From Paraburkholderia phytofirmans OLGA172 (GTDB lineage Bacteria; Pseudomonadota; Gammaproteobacteria; Burkholderiales; Burkholderiaceae), in NCBI RefSeq assembly GCF_001634365.1, contig NZ_CP014578.1:3658001-3722000 (forward strand): a stretch of 64,000 nucleotides of DNA. The letters run 5' to 3'. Numbering within the stretch: position 1 is the stretch's first letter; each line of letters opens with the position of its first letter. The notes beneath the pieces were generated by a model. The model was not told the DNA's origin and did not search any database. It saw only the letters and a program-made list of their open reading frames with translations. Position numbers and translations under genes: made by a program. Of this stretch, positions 15,895 to 25,144 are shown in pieces.

Positions 15895-17904
15895 TCAACG
15901 TGGGACAAGCGGAAGAAAACGTTCAGCAACAAGTCCATTCGCATAGTCAGACATGTGATCGCCGTAGCTATAAAGGTATTTCCCGTTCATCGTCATCGGG
16001 CAGACATTCCGCTGCGAGTCGCACAACACTGACGTAGGATCGTAGATAATCAGATTGGGATAGCGCGCTCTCAAATGGTCGATAATTGCGCGGTAGAAAG
16101 CCGTAGAGTCGAGATAGCTGCGATAGCTGATTGCACAGCGCTGCGCAGCATCGAGGTCCGACACGCCAAGTAGGTGGCGCACAACCGGCCATGCGAGCGG
16201 CCTTCTGTCCATGCACTGTCGTGGATCGCGCAGTGAGGGATTGTCCAGCACGAGGACGACGCGCTTGCCTGCGTGCCGCAGAATGGCAATCGCATTGTCC
16301 AGTCCTTCACTCGCGGCCGACATCGTTGCCTTTGCCGAACTGTCGTTGGCGAACTGCGGACCGACAATATCCCGGCTGGCCGCAACCAGTACGACAGTTG
16401 TCAACTGCGGATTGCCGAGCAGCATGCGCAAGGCGGCGCTATTTGCCTTGCGACATTCGTCTCCTTCGTCCGCCGCATCCGATGCGATTTCATGCACGCC
16501 AGCCATCGGCGGACAGCTCGCGCGCGCAACCAGTGTCCAGCTCATGCCGGGCACAGACTTACGCACCAGCCCCCAGTACAGTGCATCGGCCTTGCTGTCG
16601 CCCCACACTGCGAAATGGGATGCTGCCCGTTTGTCTGTCGCACAGAACTGGAACAGGTGCCGGTCGGCAGGTGACACGCCGCACGTGAGATTGACGAATT
16701 CGTGACCCGCGCCCAGCGTCGCCGTGGTGACGTCCGCGTCCGGGTTGTACCCTTTCCTGAATCCCAGTCCGTCACGCTGATACGTCATGCCGCCGAGATA
16801 CGCGACGCCGAGCATCAGTACGCATGGCACGACGAGTTTCCATTTGGCCGGAGCCCCGAGACGAATCGGTCGTTCGATTAGCGCGGTTGTTAGCCACGCC
16901 AGCGCGATGCTCACGGCGATAACGCCAGCCCGTACTACCACTGGCGGTTCACCGCCTGCGACGATGAAACAGACCGATAGCAGCGGCCAGTGCCACAGAT
17001 AGAGTGGATAACTGATTTTGCCAATCCACACCGCGACCGGATTGCCGAGCAGCACCCGGTTCGCGATCCCTTTCGGTCCCGCCGCAATCAGCGCCACCGC
17101 GCCTAGCACCGGCGGTACCGCAAACCATCCCGGAAAGGGCAACCGGGAATTCAGCACGATAAACGAGACGGCGCACAGCAACAGACCGATCGATGACGCA
17201 CTATGGGTGTTGTGGTTTCGCACCACGCGTCTACCGGAAGCCGCGATTGCAAGCCCAGCGCCTGCGGCCAGTTCCCACATGCGGCTTGTCGGCCAGTAAA
17301 ACGCGGCGGTAGGGTGATACTCGAGCAGCCAGACAGCCGATACGAACGACAATAATCCGGCCACTGCGCAGACCAGTGCAACCCGACGCAGCCGCACGGC
17401 GACAAACATCAGAACAGGCCAGACAATGTAGAACTGCTCCTCGACGCCGAGCGACCAGAGATGAAGCAGGGGCTTCGCGGTAGCGGTCTGGTCAAAATAT
17501 CCGGCTTCCATCCAGAACGCCCAGTTCGAGACGAATCCCGCGCCCGCGAGCACGTGTTTTCCAAGCTCGCGGTATTCGTCGCCTGTCAGGCAGAACCAAC
17601 CCATCGCCCAGGTTGCGAGCAGCACGGTCACGAGTGCGGGAAATATCCGCCGGATACGCCGCGCATAGAAACGCGCGAGAGAAAACTGTCCCGCCTGCAT
17701 ATCGCCGAGCAGGATGCCGGTGATCAGGTAGCCGGAAATGACAAAGAAGATATCGACACCGACAAATCCGCCAGGCAGTGCGGCAGGGAACGCGTGAAAG
17801 ATAACGACGGCAAGGACAGCAATCGCGCGGAGACCATCAATGTCGGGCCGATAGGTGTGTGATCTTGCGGTCGCTACGGCGACAACGGGGAGTGTTCTGG
17901 TCAT
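15895..17904 (-). CDS. OafA/YrhL-type acyltransferase with SGNH-like C terminus
   Basis: The protein has 669 residues. Residues about 15-370 are the acyltransferase-3 membrane domain. They open with YRPDIDGLRAIAVLAVVIFHA, contain the active-site His and the R-R pair in ARRIRRIFPALV, and have about ten hydrophobic segments. The C-terminal 270 residues are soluble and contain FAVWGDSKADALYWGL, which is a GDS-type motif of the SGNH domain, and SYGDHMSDYANGLVAERFLP, which supplies the Asp-x-x-His motif. Such fusions O-acetylate surface polysaccharides. In an island this could alter a phage receptor. The XRE regulator gene diverges from it. Confidence 0.88.
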   Translation of the reverse strand: MTRTLPVVAVATARSHTYRPDIDGLRAIAVLAVVIFHAFPAALPGGFVGVDIFFVISGYLITGILLGDMQAGQFSLARFYARRIRRIFPALVTVLLATWAMGWFCLTGDEYRELGKHVLAGAGFVSNWAFWMEAGYFDQTATAKPLLHLWSLGVEEQFYIVWPVLMFVAVRLRRVALVCAVAGLLSFVSAVWLLEYHPTAAFYWPTSRMWELAAGAGLAIAASGRRVVRNHNTHSASSIGLLLCAVSFIVLNSRLPFPGWFAVPPVLGAVALIAAGPKGIANRVLLGNPVAVWIGKISYPLYLWHWPLLSVCFIVAGGEPPVVVRAGVIAVSIALAWLTTALIERPIRLGAPAKWKLVVPCVLMLGVAYLGGMTYQRDGLGFRKGYNPDADVTTATLGAGHEFVNLTCGVSPADRHLFQFCATDKRAASHFAVWGDSKADALYWGLVRKSVPGMSWTLVARASCPPMAGVHEIASDAADEGDECRKANSAALRMLLGNPQLTTVVLVAASRDIVGPQFANDSSAKATMSAASEGLDNAIAILRHAGKRVVLVLDNPSLRDPRQCMDRRPLAWPVVRHLLGVSDLDAAQRCAISYRSYLDSTAFYRAIIDHLRARYPNLIIYDPTSVLCDSQRNVCPMTMNGKYLYSYGDHMSDYANGLVAERFLPLVPR

Positions 17905-17971
17905 AGCTGTGAGGTGCGCGAGCGAGCGGACGGCGAATAAGCCATTCGGATACGTTCGTGCGTTCGTTCCT

Positions 17972-17995
17972 GTTTGTAGTGTTTACTCGACAAAC
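17972..17995. promoter_or_regulatory. Possible regulator half-site in acyltransferase upstream region
   Basis: GTTTGT (17972-17977) and ACAAAC (17990-17995) form an inverted repeat that encloses GTGTTTAC (17979-17986). That octamer is the same as one arm of the XRE operator at 18078-18106. It lies about 70-90 bases upstream of the acyltransferase start, so the XRE protein may also bind here. Confidence 0.35.
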
Positions 17996-18077
17996 GAAGG
18001 CGTAACGAACCCCTGCGTCCTGATAGACACAGTCAGCAAGGGAGGACGATATGGATCAGCAGAAACCGAATTGTAGA

Positions 18078-18106
18078 GTAAACACGACTTATAATGTCGT
18101 GTTTAC
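18078..18106. promoter_or_regulatory. Palindromic operator overlapping the XRE gene promoter
   Basis: GTAAACACGAC (18078-18088) and GTCGTGTTTAC (18096-18106) are a perfect 11-bp inverted repeat. Their 7-base centre TTATAAT looks like a -10 element. The position just upstream of the regulator start suggests autorepression. Confidence 0.7.
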
Positions 18107-18128
18107 AGCGTCGCGAATTAGTCTACAG

Positions 18129-18476
18129 ATGGGCATCCTGCCTAGCATGTCTGTCAAACGATTCGCCTCTGTGCCCACCAAACCCGCCCCGATCTCCGTT
18201 GCGCTGGGCGCGCGTATCAAGCAGCGTCGGCATGAAGTGGAAAAATCGCAGGAAACGCTGGCGTTCGAGGCGCACGTCGACCGCACCTACATTTCGTCGA
18301 TCGAGCGAGGCGTCGCGAATCCGTCCATTGAGACGCTGGCGAACATCTGCTATGCGCTAAACGTGACGCTGGCTGAACTGTTCGAGCCGCTAGGTGACGT
18401 TTCGCTCGCCCCAACCGGCGAGCGTCGCGCGAATGCGGCGACGCCCCCCCAAATCAAACGCACCCGGTTCCGCTAG
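18129..18476 (+). CDS. XRE-family helix-turn-helix regulator
   Basis: From the ATG at 18129 the protein has 115 residues; an ATG at 18147 (MSVKRFASV) is an equal alternative and neither has a clear ribosome-binding site. Residues 25-90 are a Cro/CI-type helix-turn-helix domain: GARIKQRRHEVEKSQETLAFEAHVDRTYISSIERGVANPSIETLANICYALNVTLAELF. The tail is basic. A perfect palindrome lies 20-50 bases upstream with a -10-like centre, consistent with autoregulation. It diverges from the acyltransferase and may control it. Confidence 0.85.
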   Translation: MGILPSMSVKRFASVPTKPAPISVALGARIKQRRHEVEKSQETLAFEAHVDRTYISSIERGVANPSIETLANICYALNVTLAELFEPLGDVSLAPTGERRANAATPPQIKRTRFR

Positions 18477-18567
18477 ACCCGTTTCCAGTTATCTGCCGGT
18501 GGGTAATTGCGAGACCATCAACCACCGGTCAGACAGACGCGGTTGACGGCACGCGAATTCGGATGGA

Positions 18568-18930
18568 TCAGACGACCCAGCCCATCAAGGTGCTGCAGCC
18601 AACCACAGTGCCGATCAGAAGGCCGACCGTCTGCGGTCCGACGCTCCAAAAAATCCTTGCTCCGAGCATTCCCTGCAAGCCGCCGCTGGTGATGATGATG
18701 TCGGGTTTCGCGGCACGGCGAAGCGCATTGCCGATCCGCACGCCGACGATACCGAGCAGTACGCCCGCAATCCAGACGAAGACGAACTTGAGCGCCAGAT
18801 GCGGGGTGTGCGGTGGCATATTGGCTGCCGTCGCCATGAACGAGATCAGGATGGCGATGATCATCCAGAGCACCGCGCCGAGGCGGCTTTTTCTGGCAGG
18901 GGTATTAACCGGGTTGTTGCTAGTTTCCAT
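18568..18930 (-). CDS. Small membrane protein, unknown
   Basis: The ATG at 18930 has AAGGA 6 bases upstream and gives 120 residues. Three hydrophobic stretches are visible: LGAVLWMIIAILISFMATAA, LALKFVFVWIAGVLLGIVGV and VGPQTVGLLIGTVVGCSTLM. I recognise no family. It is the last of three genes on the same strand, after the protease-like gene at 19028-19687 and its small partner, with a gap of about 100 bases. The stretch 18477-18567 between it and the convergent XRE gene holds nothing further. Confidence 0.6.
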   Translation of the reverse strand: METSNNPVNTPARKSRLGAVLWMIIAILISFMATAANMPPHTPHLALKFVFVWIAGVLLGIVGVRIGNALRRAAKPDIIITSGGLQGMLGARIFWSVGPQTVGLLIGTVVGCSTLMGWVV

Positions 18931-19027
18931 ATTCATTCCTTGTTGATAGATAGTGAAGTTCAGATGTCGGTGCGCGCTGGACGAACGCCGTTGCGCCGGA
19001 AGCCGGAGCCGGAGACGTTTGAGGTAA

Positions 19028-19687
19028 CTACGGCGGCTTCGAGGAGCGTTTCTCGCGGATCGACACTGCGCCGTCGAGCACCACGGAAAACGTTTCTCGC
19101 GCCGTGATGTAGGCTCCATACCGGGCGCGTTTGCCGGTAGCAGGGTTCGCGTAATCGAGGCGCGCGTTGCACGTCGCCATGGGTGCATCGCGCTCCGCCG
19201 GATCGAGGATCAGCAGCGCATGGGGCCGGAATCTGCAACCCTGCGTGCGGCCCTCGCTGCCCACGACCAGCACGGCATGCGAAAGGGACTGCCCGACCGG
19301 TCGCCAGCTCGCGATCACCAGATGTCCGCGCGACAGTTCCTGTTCGCAGAAGTCGAGCACTTTGCGGTGAGCACCTTCGAGAACGGCGGGTTGCAGGCTC
19401 CAGTCGCACTCCCGTATGACCCCAGCCACTTCCGTGAGCGTTGCACCCGTGAAGTACAGCGGCGCTGCACGGTTCCAGAGATCGGCTTCCGGTCCCCGGC
19501 GTCGCCACGACACGGCGGTCGGATCGGCGATGCGCCCGAGTATCGCAAGAGCACTTGCCGTAGCGTAAAGCGAGCACGCCGAATCCCAGTCGCCCTGAAG
19601 CGAGTGAACAGCGAATTTCGATCCTGCGCGTAACGTTTTGCCGGGAGTGAGCCGGGGATGAAGTCGTTGCACGATGAACTCCCGCAT
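19028..19687 (-). CDS. Papain-like (C39-type) cysteine peptidase, putative
   Basis: The ATG at 19687 gives 219 residues beginning MREFIVQRLHPRLTPGKTL. LQGDWDSACSLYATASALAILG holds a likely catalytic cysteine at the start of a helix, as in papain-fold C39 peptidases. LSHAVLVVG gives the His and LLILDPAE the Asp. C39 peptidases cut leader peptides at double-glycine sites or act as stand-alone proteases; no transporter domain is present here. The start codon overlaps by one base the stop of the small upstream gene (TGATG), so the two are translationally coupled. Substrate unknown. Confidence 0.65.
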   Translation of the reverse strand: MREFIVQRLHPRLTPGKTLRAGSKFAVHSLQGDWDSACSLYATASALAILGRIADPTAVSWRRRGPEADLWNRAAPLYFTGATLTEVAGVIRECDWSLQPAVLEGAHRKVLDFCEQELSRGHLVIASWRPVGQSLSHAVLVVGSEGRTQGCRFRPHALLILDPAERDAPMATCNARLDYANPATGKRARYGAYITARETFSVVLDGAVSIREKRSSKPP

Positions 19688-19995
19688 CAGTATTCGCCCG
19701 GCAGGAGCACGGTGCTGACACTTCTGTCGCGCTCGGTGATGATCCAGACACGCTCGCGCGAGACGCCAATCTCGTAGCAGGACAGGATGCGTAACCCGAC
19801 AACGATTGCTTCGAGATTGAGTCGCACATCCGCTGCACAGAGATTTCCGAAATCGCCGTTCTGATGACGCCACAGCAATGTCGTGACATTGGTGCCGGTC
19901 CGATCCAGTACATCGATCGCGCCGGGTGTGGCCACGACCTGTCCGAACTGAAATAGAGGATGAAACTGGTTATCTGGCAGGGTAGTGATTATCAT
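19687..19995 (-). CDS. Small conserved protein common on plasmids and ICEs, unknown
   Basis: The protein has 102 residues: FQFGQVVATPGAIDVLDRTG, TLLWRHQNGDFGNL, then RILSCYEIGVSRERVWIITERDRSVSTVLLPGEY at the C terminus. The pattern of GQVVATPGA, RH..GD.G and VWIITE.DRS.T..LLP.EY is familiar from short proteins on plasmids and integrative elements that are sometimes labelled as restriction-enzyme-associated. I know no demonstrated function. It is coupled to the following protease-like gene by a one-base overlap. Confidence 0.75.
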   Translation of the reverse strand: MIITTLPDNQFHPLFQFGQVVATPGAIDVLDRTGTNVTTLLWRHQNGDFGNLCAADVRLNLEAIVVGLRILSCYEIGVSRERVWIITERDRSVSTVLLPGEY

Positions 19996-20811
19996 GATTA
20001 GTTTTAGGTATCCTTAATAATGTTGAGGCGAGTTCGATCTCCGGACGAATATCCGGCCACAGGTTTAGGAGTGGAAAACTGGAAACGCGAGGCTGCTGCG
20101 GGTGCGTTTCAGGAAAACGGGGTGCTACAAGGGAAGTCGCCGGTGCAATTCAAGGCGCGAACCGGGGGAGAACAAGAATTAGCGCAGGTAACAGCAAGGT
20201 AGAGGCGATAAAAACGTGTTTTTTCCAGAAATTCGACAAAAACAGTCATCGAACTGCAATTCGCTAGTGAAAATGTAACACAAATCGCGAGAAATTGATG
20301 AAAGAGCCAGATCGATCGATTATAAATCGGTAAATTTTGCCGGTCTCGCGGGGACGTCGCACTCTGGACGCTGCCGGGACGGCAGAAATCGTCTTCTGGT
20401 ACGTTTTCCGGGCCGCCAGCGGCTTCCAATTCCGCGGTTAGGGGTTTGCTTGGGGTAAGAGCGTGCGGGGCGCTATGACCCGGATTCCGCAAGCGAAAGA
20501 ATTGTAATAATTGATGCGGGGCAGCAATTGCCAGTTCAACCCTGCTCCGGTGCCGAAAATCGGGTTATCCTGCCCATTTTTTAAGCACGACCTGTGGTTT
20601 CAGGCGCCTTCAGGTGTTTGGCAGTCCGAATCTTGGTTTGGGAGCTTGCCTTGACCGTCGCCGGTCCGACACGGTCGGGGATATTGAAGATTCAGTGTCG
20701 CCGCGTTTGCGAATGCGATGTGCAATCACTGTAGTAGATAGCCGAACTGGGTAGCCAATCAGATTCCCGGTGCAAAGATTCCTTGTGGTGTTATACCCGT
20801 CGCCCGACAGG
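19996..20811. other. 816-base stretch without a supported gene
   Basis: Several open frames exist (for example 20109-20492 on the minus strand), but they lack family patterns, start signals and consistent codon use. A run of A/T-rich sequence at 20200-20340 may hold the promoter of the small operon to its left. I see no clear RNA gene or repeat. Confidence 0.4.
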
Positions 20812-21000
20812 TCACACATAGGTTGGGTGGCGAACCGGCGATCGATGAAGGCGTGGAGGTGATACCTGCCGACAGCGGCGAACCAGATGCCCCCGATGCC
20901 AGACGCGCTTGCAGATGAGACGCGGATGCGCCTCTGCGGTAGCTGGGAAAAATGCCATCGCCGACACAACCAGCAAAATCAATGAAACGAGTTTCCGCAC
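20812..21000 (-). CDS. Small secreted basic protein, putative
   Basis: A GTG at 21000 preceded by GGGGAG gives 62 residues. MRKLVSLILLVVSAMAFFPATAEA is a convincing signal peptide. The mature part is short and rich in Arg and His, with two cysteines (LICKRVWHRGHLVRRCRQV). Similar small secreted His/Arg-rich proteins occur in Burkholderia genomes without known role. The frame continues upstream to 21027, but the signal peptide favours the GTG start. The gene stands alone. Confidence 0.5.
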   Translation of the reverse strand: MRKLVSLILLVVSAMAFFPATAEAHPRLICKRVWHRGHLVRRCRQVSPPRLHRSPVRHPTYV

Positions 21001-21117
21001 TGCGCTCCCCTGTTCAGTGCGCGCCATTCTACCGGGGCTTCTCGGGTATGGTCAGTCGTCGGCAATCTCCCCGCAATGGGATAATGGGAGGAGCGGCCAG
21101 ATGATTGCGCAGTCCGG

Positions 21118-21333
21118 TCACACCTCAACCAGACTAAATTCAGGATCATCTTGGACTATCAAGTTTCCTACGGGCATAGCCTCGCGAGCGCACCGAACGA
21201 TTTCATCGTTCAGGTACCGTCGCAGTGGGTCACGGACGTTCCCGCGACGATACCGCGCGCGCTGCTGCCCGAATTCCTCGCCGATCTCATCCGGCAGCGT
21301 TCGCCGCAGATCGGGCGCATCCGCAATCTGCAC
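21118..21333 (-). CDS. Short hypothetical protein, doubtful
   Basis: The 71-codon frame ends in NLIVQDDPEFSLVEV and includes LPDEIGEEFGQQRARYRRGN and DPLRRYLNDEIVRCAREAMPVGNL. The amino-acid order and third-position GC look more like protein than the overlapping plus-strand frame at 21151-21342. The apparent GTG start has AGAGG only two bases away, which is too close, so the real gene may be truncated at its 5' end. No family recognised. Confidence 0.3.
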   Translation of the reverse strand: MQIADAPDLRRTLPDEIGEEFGQQRARYRRGNVRDPLRRYLNDEIVRCAREAMPVGNLIVQDDPEFSLVEV

Positions 21334-21876
21334 GTCCTCTGAAGCAGGCCGTCAGTGCTTGAGGCAGCTCCATTGGCCGGCAGGAGGCCTGTTGCCGCCA
21401 GTCACCACCACCGACATGCGGTCATTCGAACAACTGCTCCGCTCAAACAGCCGGACCTCACGACCGATTTGCGTTGAAGCCGCTATCGGAGAACTTGGGC
21501 GCCTAGAGCAATGCCAAGACACCATGCTTCATGCCTTCGCTCGTCGCAAATAAAACCATCGCGACGAGACTTAGACGCATTAAACACATCAACGCGTTTA
21601 AGATGATTTCTCCGCCGAGCGCGCATAGCAGAACGCTTAGCCTAACGGCCACCGACTCCGTTGCGAACAGACGAACTAACTCTACCAAAGGCACTTGGCG
21701 CGTACCCCCGTGAACTGCGCCCCTCTTCAGAGGCAAAGATTTCCGGCTTTTCGTCATCGTGCGACCTCATAGCACTAATCTTGTCGTCAGTGTCTGTCTA
21801 TGAGTCGCGTTGCGAAAGCTCGGTGCATGCACGATGCGCATGTTGCTAGCTCGATGCGCAGCCTGCTTGCAGGGTG
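21334..21876. other. Stretch without a supported gene
   Basis: An 84-codon minus-strand frame at 21503-21757 has hydrophobic content but no ribosome-binding site or family pattern. I consider the interval non-coding or decayed. Confidence 0.35.
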
Positions 21877-22713
21877 CTATCCCGCTTTCTTTTTTCTCCA
21901 GTCCCGTACCCAGCGAGCAACAACGACTTCGCTATGGAGCAAGTCAGGCCACTTGTCGCACATATCGCGTGCGAAGGCGGCCGCACTTGGATACTTTGAT
22001 GGAGACCGCTCCCACATCTGCCACAGTTCGTACACCTCATGCTTCGCCATCTGAATCGGGGATTTCTTATGCCGTGCTCTTGCAGCGCGTGCCATCCGCT
22101 CACGGCTAGACTCCATCTCGAAGTACATGGCCATTTCCATATGGTTGCTCCAACGCGCAATCGACGCGAACTGCCATGCCAGCCCCAGCTCGTACAGCGC
22201 ACTTTCCTTGTTTTTCGACTTGAAGTGCACGATAAACTGATCTAAGACCGCCAAACCAGTGGCTGCACACAGATTCCCTATCGTCGCAAATGGTTCTTCC
22301 GGAAATTCGCTAAACGAATACTTCGTTAGGGGGAGGTAAGGACCATCGTCCAACTCACTACCCTCGTGCCACCCTTCAAACATGCTTAAGAGAGATTCGA
22401 GCGGCGTATCTCCGTCGCGGAGCACGATATTTGCAAGACACTCATCCGTGGAAATCCGACGGGACCGATGGGCGGAACGCCAAATCTGATTCCATATCTC
22501 GACAGACCAATCGACAAATCTCTGTGTGTCTTCGAGATCGTGTTCGAACATGCTCACGTGGACTCGACCGTCTTGCGTTGTTTCAGTGAAGTCGTAACCT
22601 CGGACCTGTTCACTCAGCTCCAGTGCCACCGGGGCGAAATATCCAGGTAACTGCGCCGAAGCCTCATGCGAGAGATACGCCGTAAGAACCCCGCTTTTAA
22701 ATTTGTATCCCAT
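21877..22713 (-). CDS. Hypothetical island protein with C-terminal helical domain
   Basis: From the ATG at 22713 (MGYKFKSGVLTAYLSHEA) the protein has 278 residues. The first 190 residues are not recognised and have an acidic, aromatic-rich character. The C-terminal 60 residues (HEVYELWQMWERSPSKYPSAAAFARDMCDKWPDLLHSEVVVARWVRDWRKK) resemble a short helix-turn-helix-like module that I have seen at the end of unrelated phage and island proteins. It may bind DNA. Codon use is less GC-rich than in core genes. It diverges from the patatin-like gene. Confidence 0.65.
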   Translation of the reverse strand: MGYKFKSGVLTAYLSHEASAQLPGYFAPVALELSEQVRGYDFTETTQDGRVHVSMFEHDLEDTQRFVDWSVEIWNQIWRSAHRSRRISTDECLANIVLRDGDTPLESLLSMFEGWHEGSELDDGPYLPLTKYSFSEFPEEPFATIGNLCAATGLAVLDQFIVHFKSKNKESALYELGLAWQFASIARWSNHMEMAMYFEMESSRERMARAARARHKKSPIQMAKHEVYELWQMWERSPSKYPSAAAFARDMCDKWPDLLHSEVVVARWVRDWRKKKAG

Positions 22714-22887
22714 GTGTCGGCCCATTGTTCGATGCGTTGCCGAGAATACCGCACTACTCCTGATCGAGGCGAGCCACCTTCATGCCGTTTGAACCCAACC
22801 GCTCCAATTTAACCAGCAAGCTTAGCCTCAAGAGGCGGTAGTTTTATGCCGTAATCAAAACTAGGTCAAAAAAATTACGCATTCGCC

Positions 22888-24660
22888 ATGAAAAACCGAG
22901 CGGGATTGATAACATTGCTTCCATTCGTTGCAGCACTGGTCGCTGGATGCGCGCCAGTTGTATCGGGCTTACCGGAAACATCGTTTGCGTCGGCAAGCCA
23001 CTCGGAGCCGATTGTTCATAGGCAGGTCTGTTCTGTCGACGGTACCGCCCCGCGTACAGCTTTCTTTCTGACAATCTCGGGTGGGGGTTCTCGGGCCGCC
23101 TATCTTGGCGCGCGCGTAATATCAGAATTACAGGATGTTGACGGAACAGACGTAGCGAGCCACATCAACGTTATTTCATCCGTGTCTGGCGGATCGTTAG
23201 CCGCGGCGCTGTACGGAATATCAACTGACCGAGCTTCCGGGGACGGGTGGCGGCCCGTGTGGAACGATTCACTGATTCGCACTCGCCTTGCTGAAAATCT
23301 GAAGGTCGACATGGCCGAGCAACTGGCGAATCCGGTGTTCCTCGGCGGCTACATTTTCGGGCATACTGACCGTACGGACGCATTCTTTACAGCACTAGAC
23401 TCAACTGTTCTATTTGGAGTATCGCCTGCCAAGCGGATGCTCACACTCGGCGACTTCAATCCAAATCGTCCTCAAATAGTCATTAACTCCACCGTTGCGA
23501 CTGCCGAAAGCACCACAGCATTTCGGCCGCGTCCGTTCGGAAGCCTGTTCACGTTTTCACAGTCAGACTTGGATTCGATCGGTGTCGATTATTCGACGAT
23601 GCCCCTTTCGCGTGCTGTTGCTGCGTCGGCGGCATTTCCTGGACTACTTTCTCCCGTCGTTCTGAACCGCTTCCAGTTAGGGTCGACCGAAAAGGAGTTG
23701 GGTTCGCCCAGGTACATTCATCTGATTGACGGCGGAAACGTTGACAACCTTGGTCTGCTGGCCGTGAAAAGAGCGTTGATCGAAGACTCCCACCGCCTTT
23801 TGACGGACTGCGACCAGATCGTGGTCGTGACTGTGGACGCTTTCGGAGCGCAGGGGTTTCACCCCGACGACAAGCCGAGCATGCGATCAGCGTCGGGTTG
23901 GGTGTTGGACGAACACACGCTTCTCGCTGCTTTCGACGCTTTGCTGGCTGCCAATCGCACTCGCCTGTTGGCCGAATTCAAATCTCGCATGTTCACGCCC
24001 CCAGCAGACAGCGAACAGTGCCGCAAAGATGATCTACCGCCTGACATTTGCGGGGGAGGTGTCCGCGTGAATTGGGATGATGTGAACACTCTCCTGAAGC
24101 GAAAGCTCTATTTTGTTCACCTTTCCTTGGATAGCAGCGAACTAGCAGAGCCGCCGGTCGTGACGTACTGTGACGGCAAATACGGCGATCCAGACCCGAA
24201 GTGCCATGAACCGCCGATAAACCGGTGGACTTACTATAACGAGGAGCGAGCGTTAAGACGACGGCTAAAGCAGATTCCAACGACGTTCGGTTTGTCGCGC
24301 CAACAGCAGAGCGACATCTCGATGTACGTGAAGCTACAGTTCAACCCGGGAAATGTTTGTCTGATGCACCTGCGCGATCTAATCATGGGAACGGCTCAAC
24401 ATTCGCCCGTGTTCTACGAGATAGCTTCCGACTCATGCGACGAGACCACCTCATTCACTGATGCACAGATGACACGAAGAAGAAGTCACGAAGAAATATT
24501 CGGTGACCGGATTGCTACACCGGGGCACAACGTCGGTGGCGAGCCTGCGATTGAAGAGCAGCACTATGCTCCGATGGCGACAGTTGAGGCTCGGGAGGCA
24601 TTCTGGAAAGACGTCCTCAGATACTACGGATGGAATGGAACAGAGGTGAAGCGCCAATAA
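22888..24660 (+). CDS. Patatin-like phospholipase lipoprotein
   Basis: The protein has 590 residues. The N terminus MKNRAGLITLLPFVAALVAGCAP is a lipoprotein signal with lipobox VAGC (Cys near 21). The patatin fold is visible as an oxyanion loop in LTISGGGSRAAYLGA, a nucleophile Ser in ISSVSGGSLAAALYG and an Asp in HLIDGGNVDNLGLLA. It would be a lipid acyl hydrolase anchored in a membrane facing the periplasm. The 250-residue C-terminal part (pairs of cysteines and NRWTYYNEERALRRRLK) is not recognised. Patatin enzymes also occur as anti-phage effectors, but those are cytoplasmic. It stands alone in the island. Confidence 0.85.
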   Translation: MKNRAGLITLLPFVAALVAGCAPVVSGLPETSFASASHSEPIVHRQVCSVDGTAPRTAFFLTISGGGSRAAYLGARVISELQDVDGTDVASHINVISSVSGGSLAAALYGISTDRASGDGWRPVWNDSLIRTRLAENLKVDMAEQLANPVFLGGYIFGHTDRTDAFFTALDSTVLFGVSPAKRMLTLGDFNPNRPQIVINSTVATAESTTAFRPRPFGSLFTFSQSDLDSIGVDYSTMPLSRAVAASAAFPGLLSPVVLNRFQLGSTEKELGSPRYIHLIDGGNVDNLGLLAVKRALIEDSHRLLTDCDQIVVVTVDAFGAQGFHPDDKPSMRSASGWVLDEHTLLAAFDALLAANRTRLLAEFKSRMFTPPADSEQCRKDDLPPDICGGGVRVNWDDVNTLLKRKLYFVHLSLDSSELAEPPVVTYCDGKYGDPDPKCHEPPINRWTYYNEERALRRRLKQIPTTFGLSRQQQSDISMYVKLQFNPGNVCLMHLRDLIMGTAQHSPVFYEIASDSCDETTSFTDAQMTRRRSHEEIFGDRIATPGHNVGGEPAIEEQHYAPMATVEAREAFWKDVLRYYGWNGTEVKRQ

Positions 24661-24903
24661 CGCTTGGCAACAAAAATTTCAGAGAGCAAGCTGGACGCAC
24701 AGATACAACTGAGTTGGGTTGTGGATTGCGCCTTATCTACGCCGACTACAACAGTTCACGGTCCCTGACTTGCGCTTTGGAAACTATCATGTCCCGACCC
24801 GATGTTGATCCGGCACAGCAGGGTCGAACGGGCTGGGGCATGAACTGGCATCAGGCAAGCCGCGTGCAGCAATACGTGAAGGCGCAAGACAATGTGAGGC
24901 GCC

Positions 24904-25077
24904 TCATCGAAGGATCAGTGTCGACATTGCATTTTCTGTTAGGAATTGCGATGGCTCAGCAAACATGTGCCCCGACCACGCATGCCGGTACGGCGCGTGG
25001 AAAAGATACAGCCGCTCCCATGCGCGCGTGACCGCCACGTAGAACAGCCGTCGCTCTTCTTCGACAGTTCCCTTGTA
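24904..25077 (-). pseudogene. Remnant of a UvrD/Rep-type DNA helicase (C-terminal end)
   Basis: The minus-strand frame ends with YKGTVEEERRLFYVAVTRAWERLYLFHAPYR and a PSQFL motif. EEERRLFYVAxTRA is motif VI of superfamily-1 helicases (UvrD, PcrA, Rep), with the arginine finger in TRA. Only the last 57 codons remain. Upstream the frame turns into non-helicase sequence where the DUF1488-type gene begins, so the gene has been cut by deletion or insertion. Confidence 0.7.
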
Positions 25078-25144
25078 GCGGCAAGCGCTACGCGTCTGAC
25101 CGCGTGCTAGTCTGTCCTGCGACGACAACCAAAACGGAGAGGCC

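Noticed and set aside
24790..25031. 80-codon frame starting MSRPDVDPAQQG opposite the helicase remnant
   Set aside because: First part looks protein-like but the second half is complementary to the helicase tail; no family or start signal.
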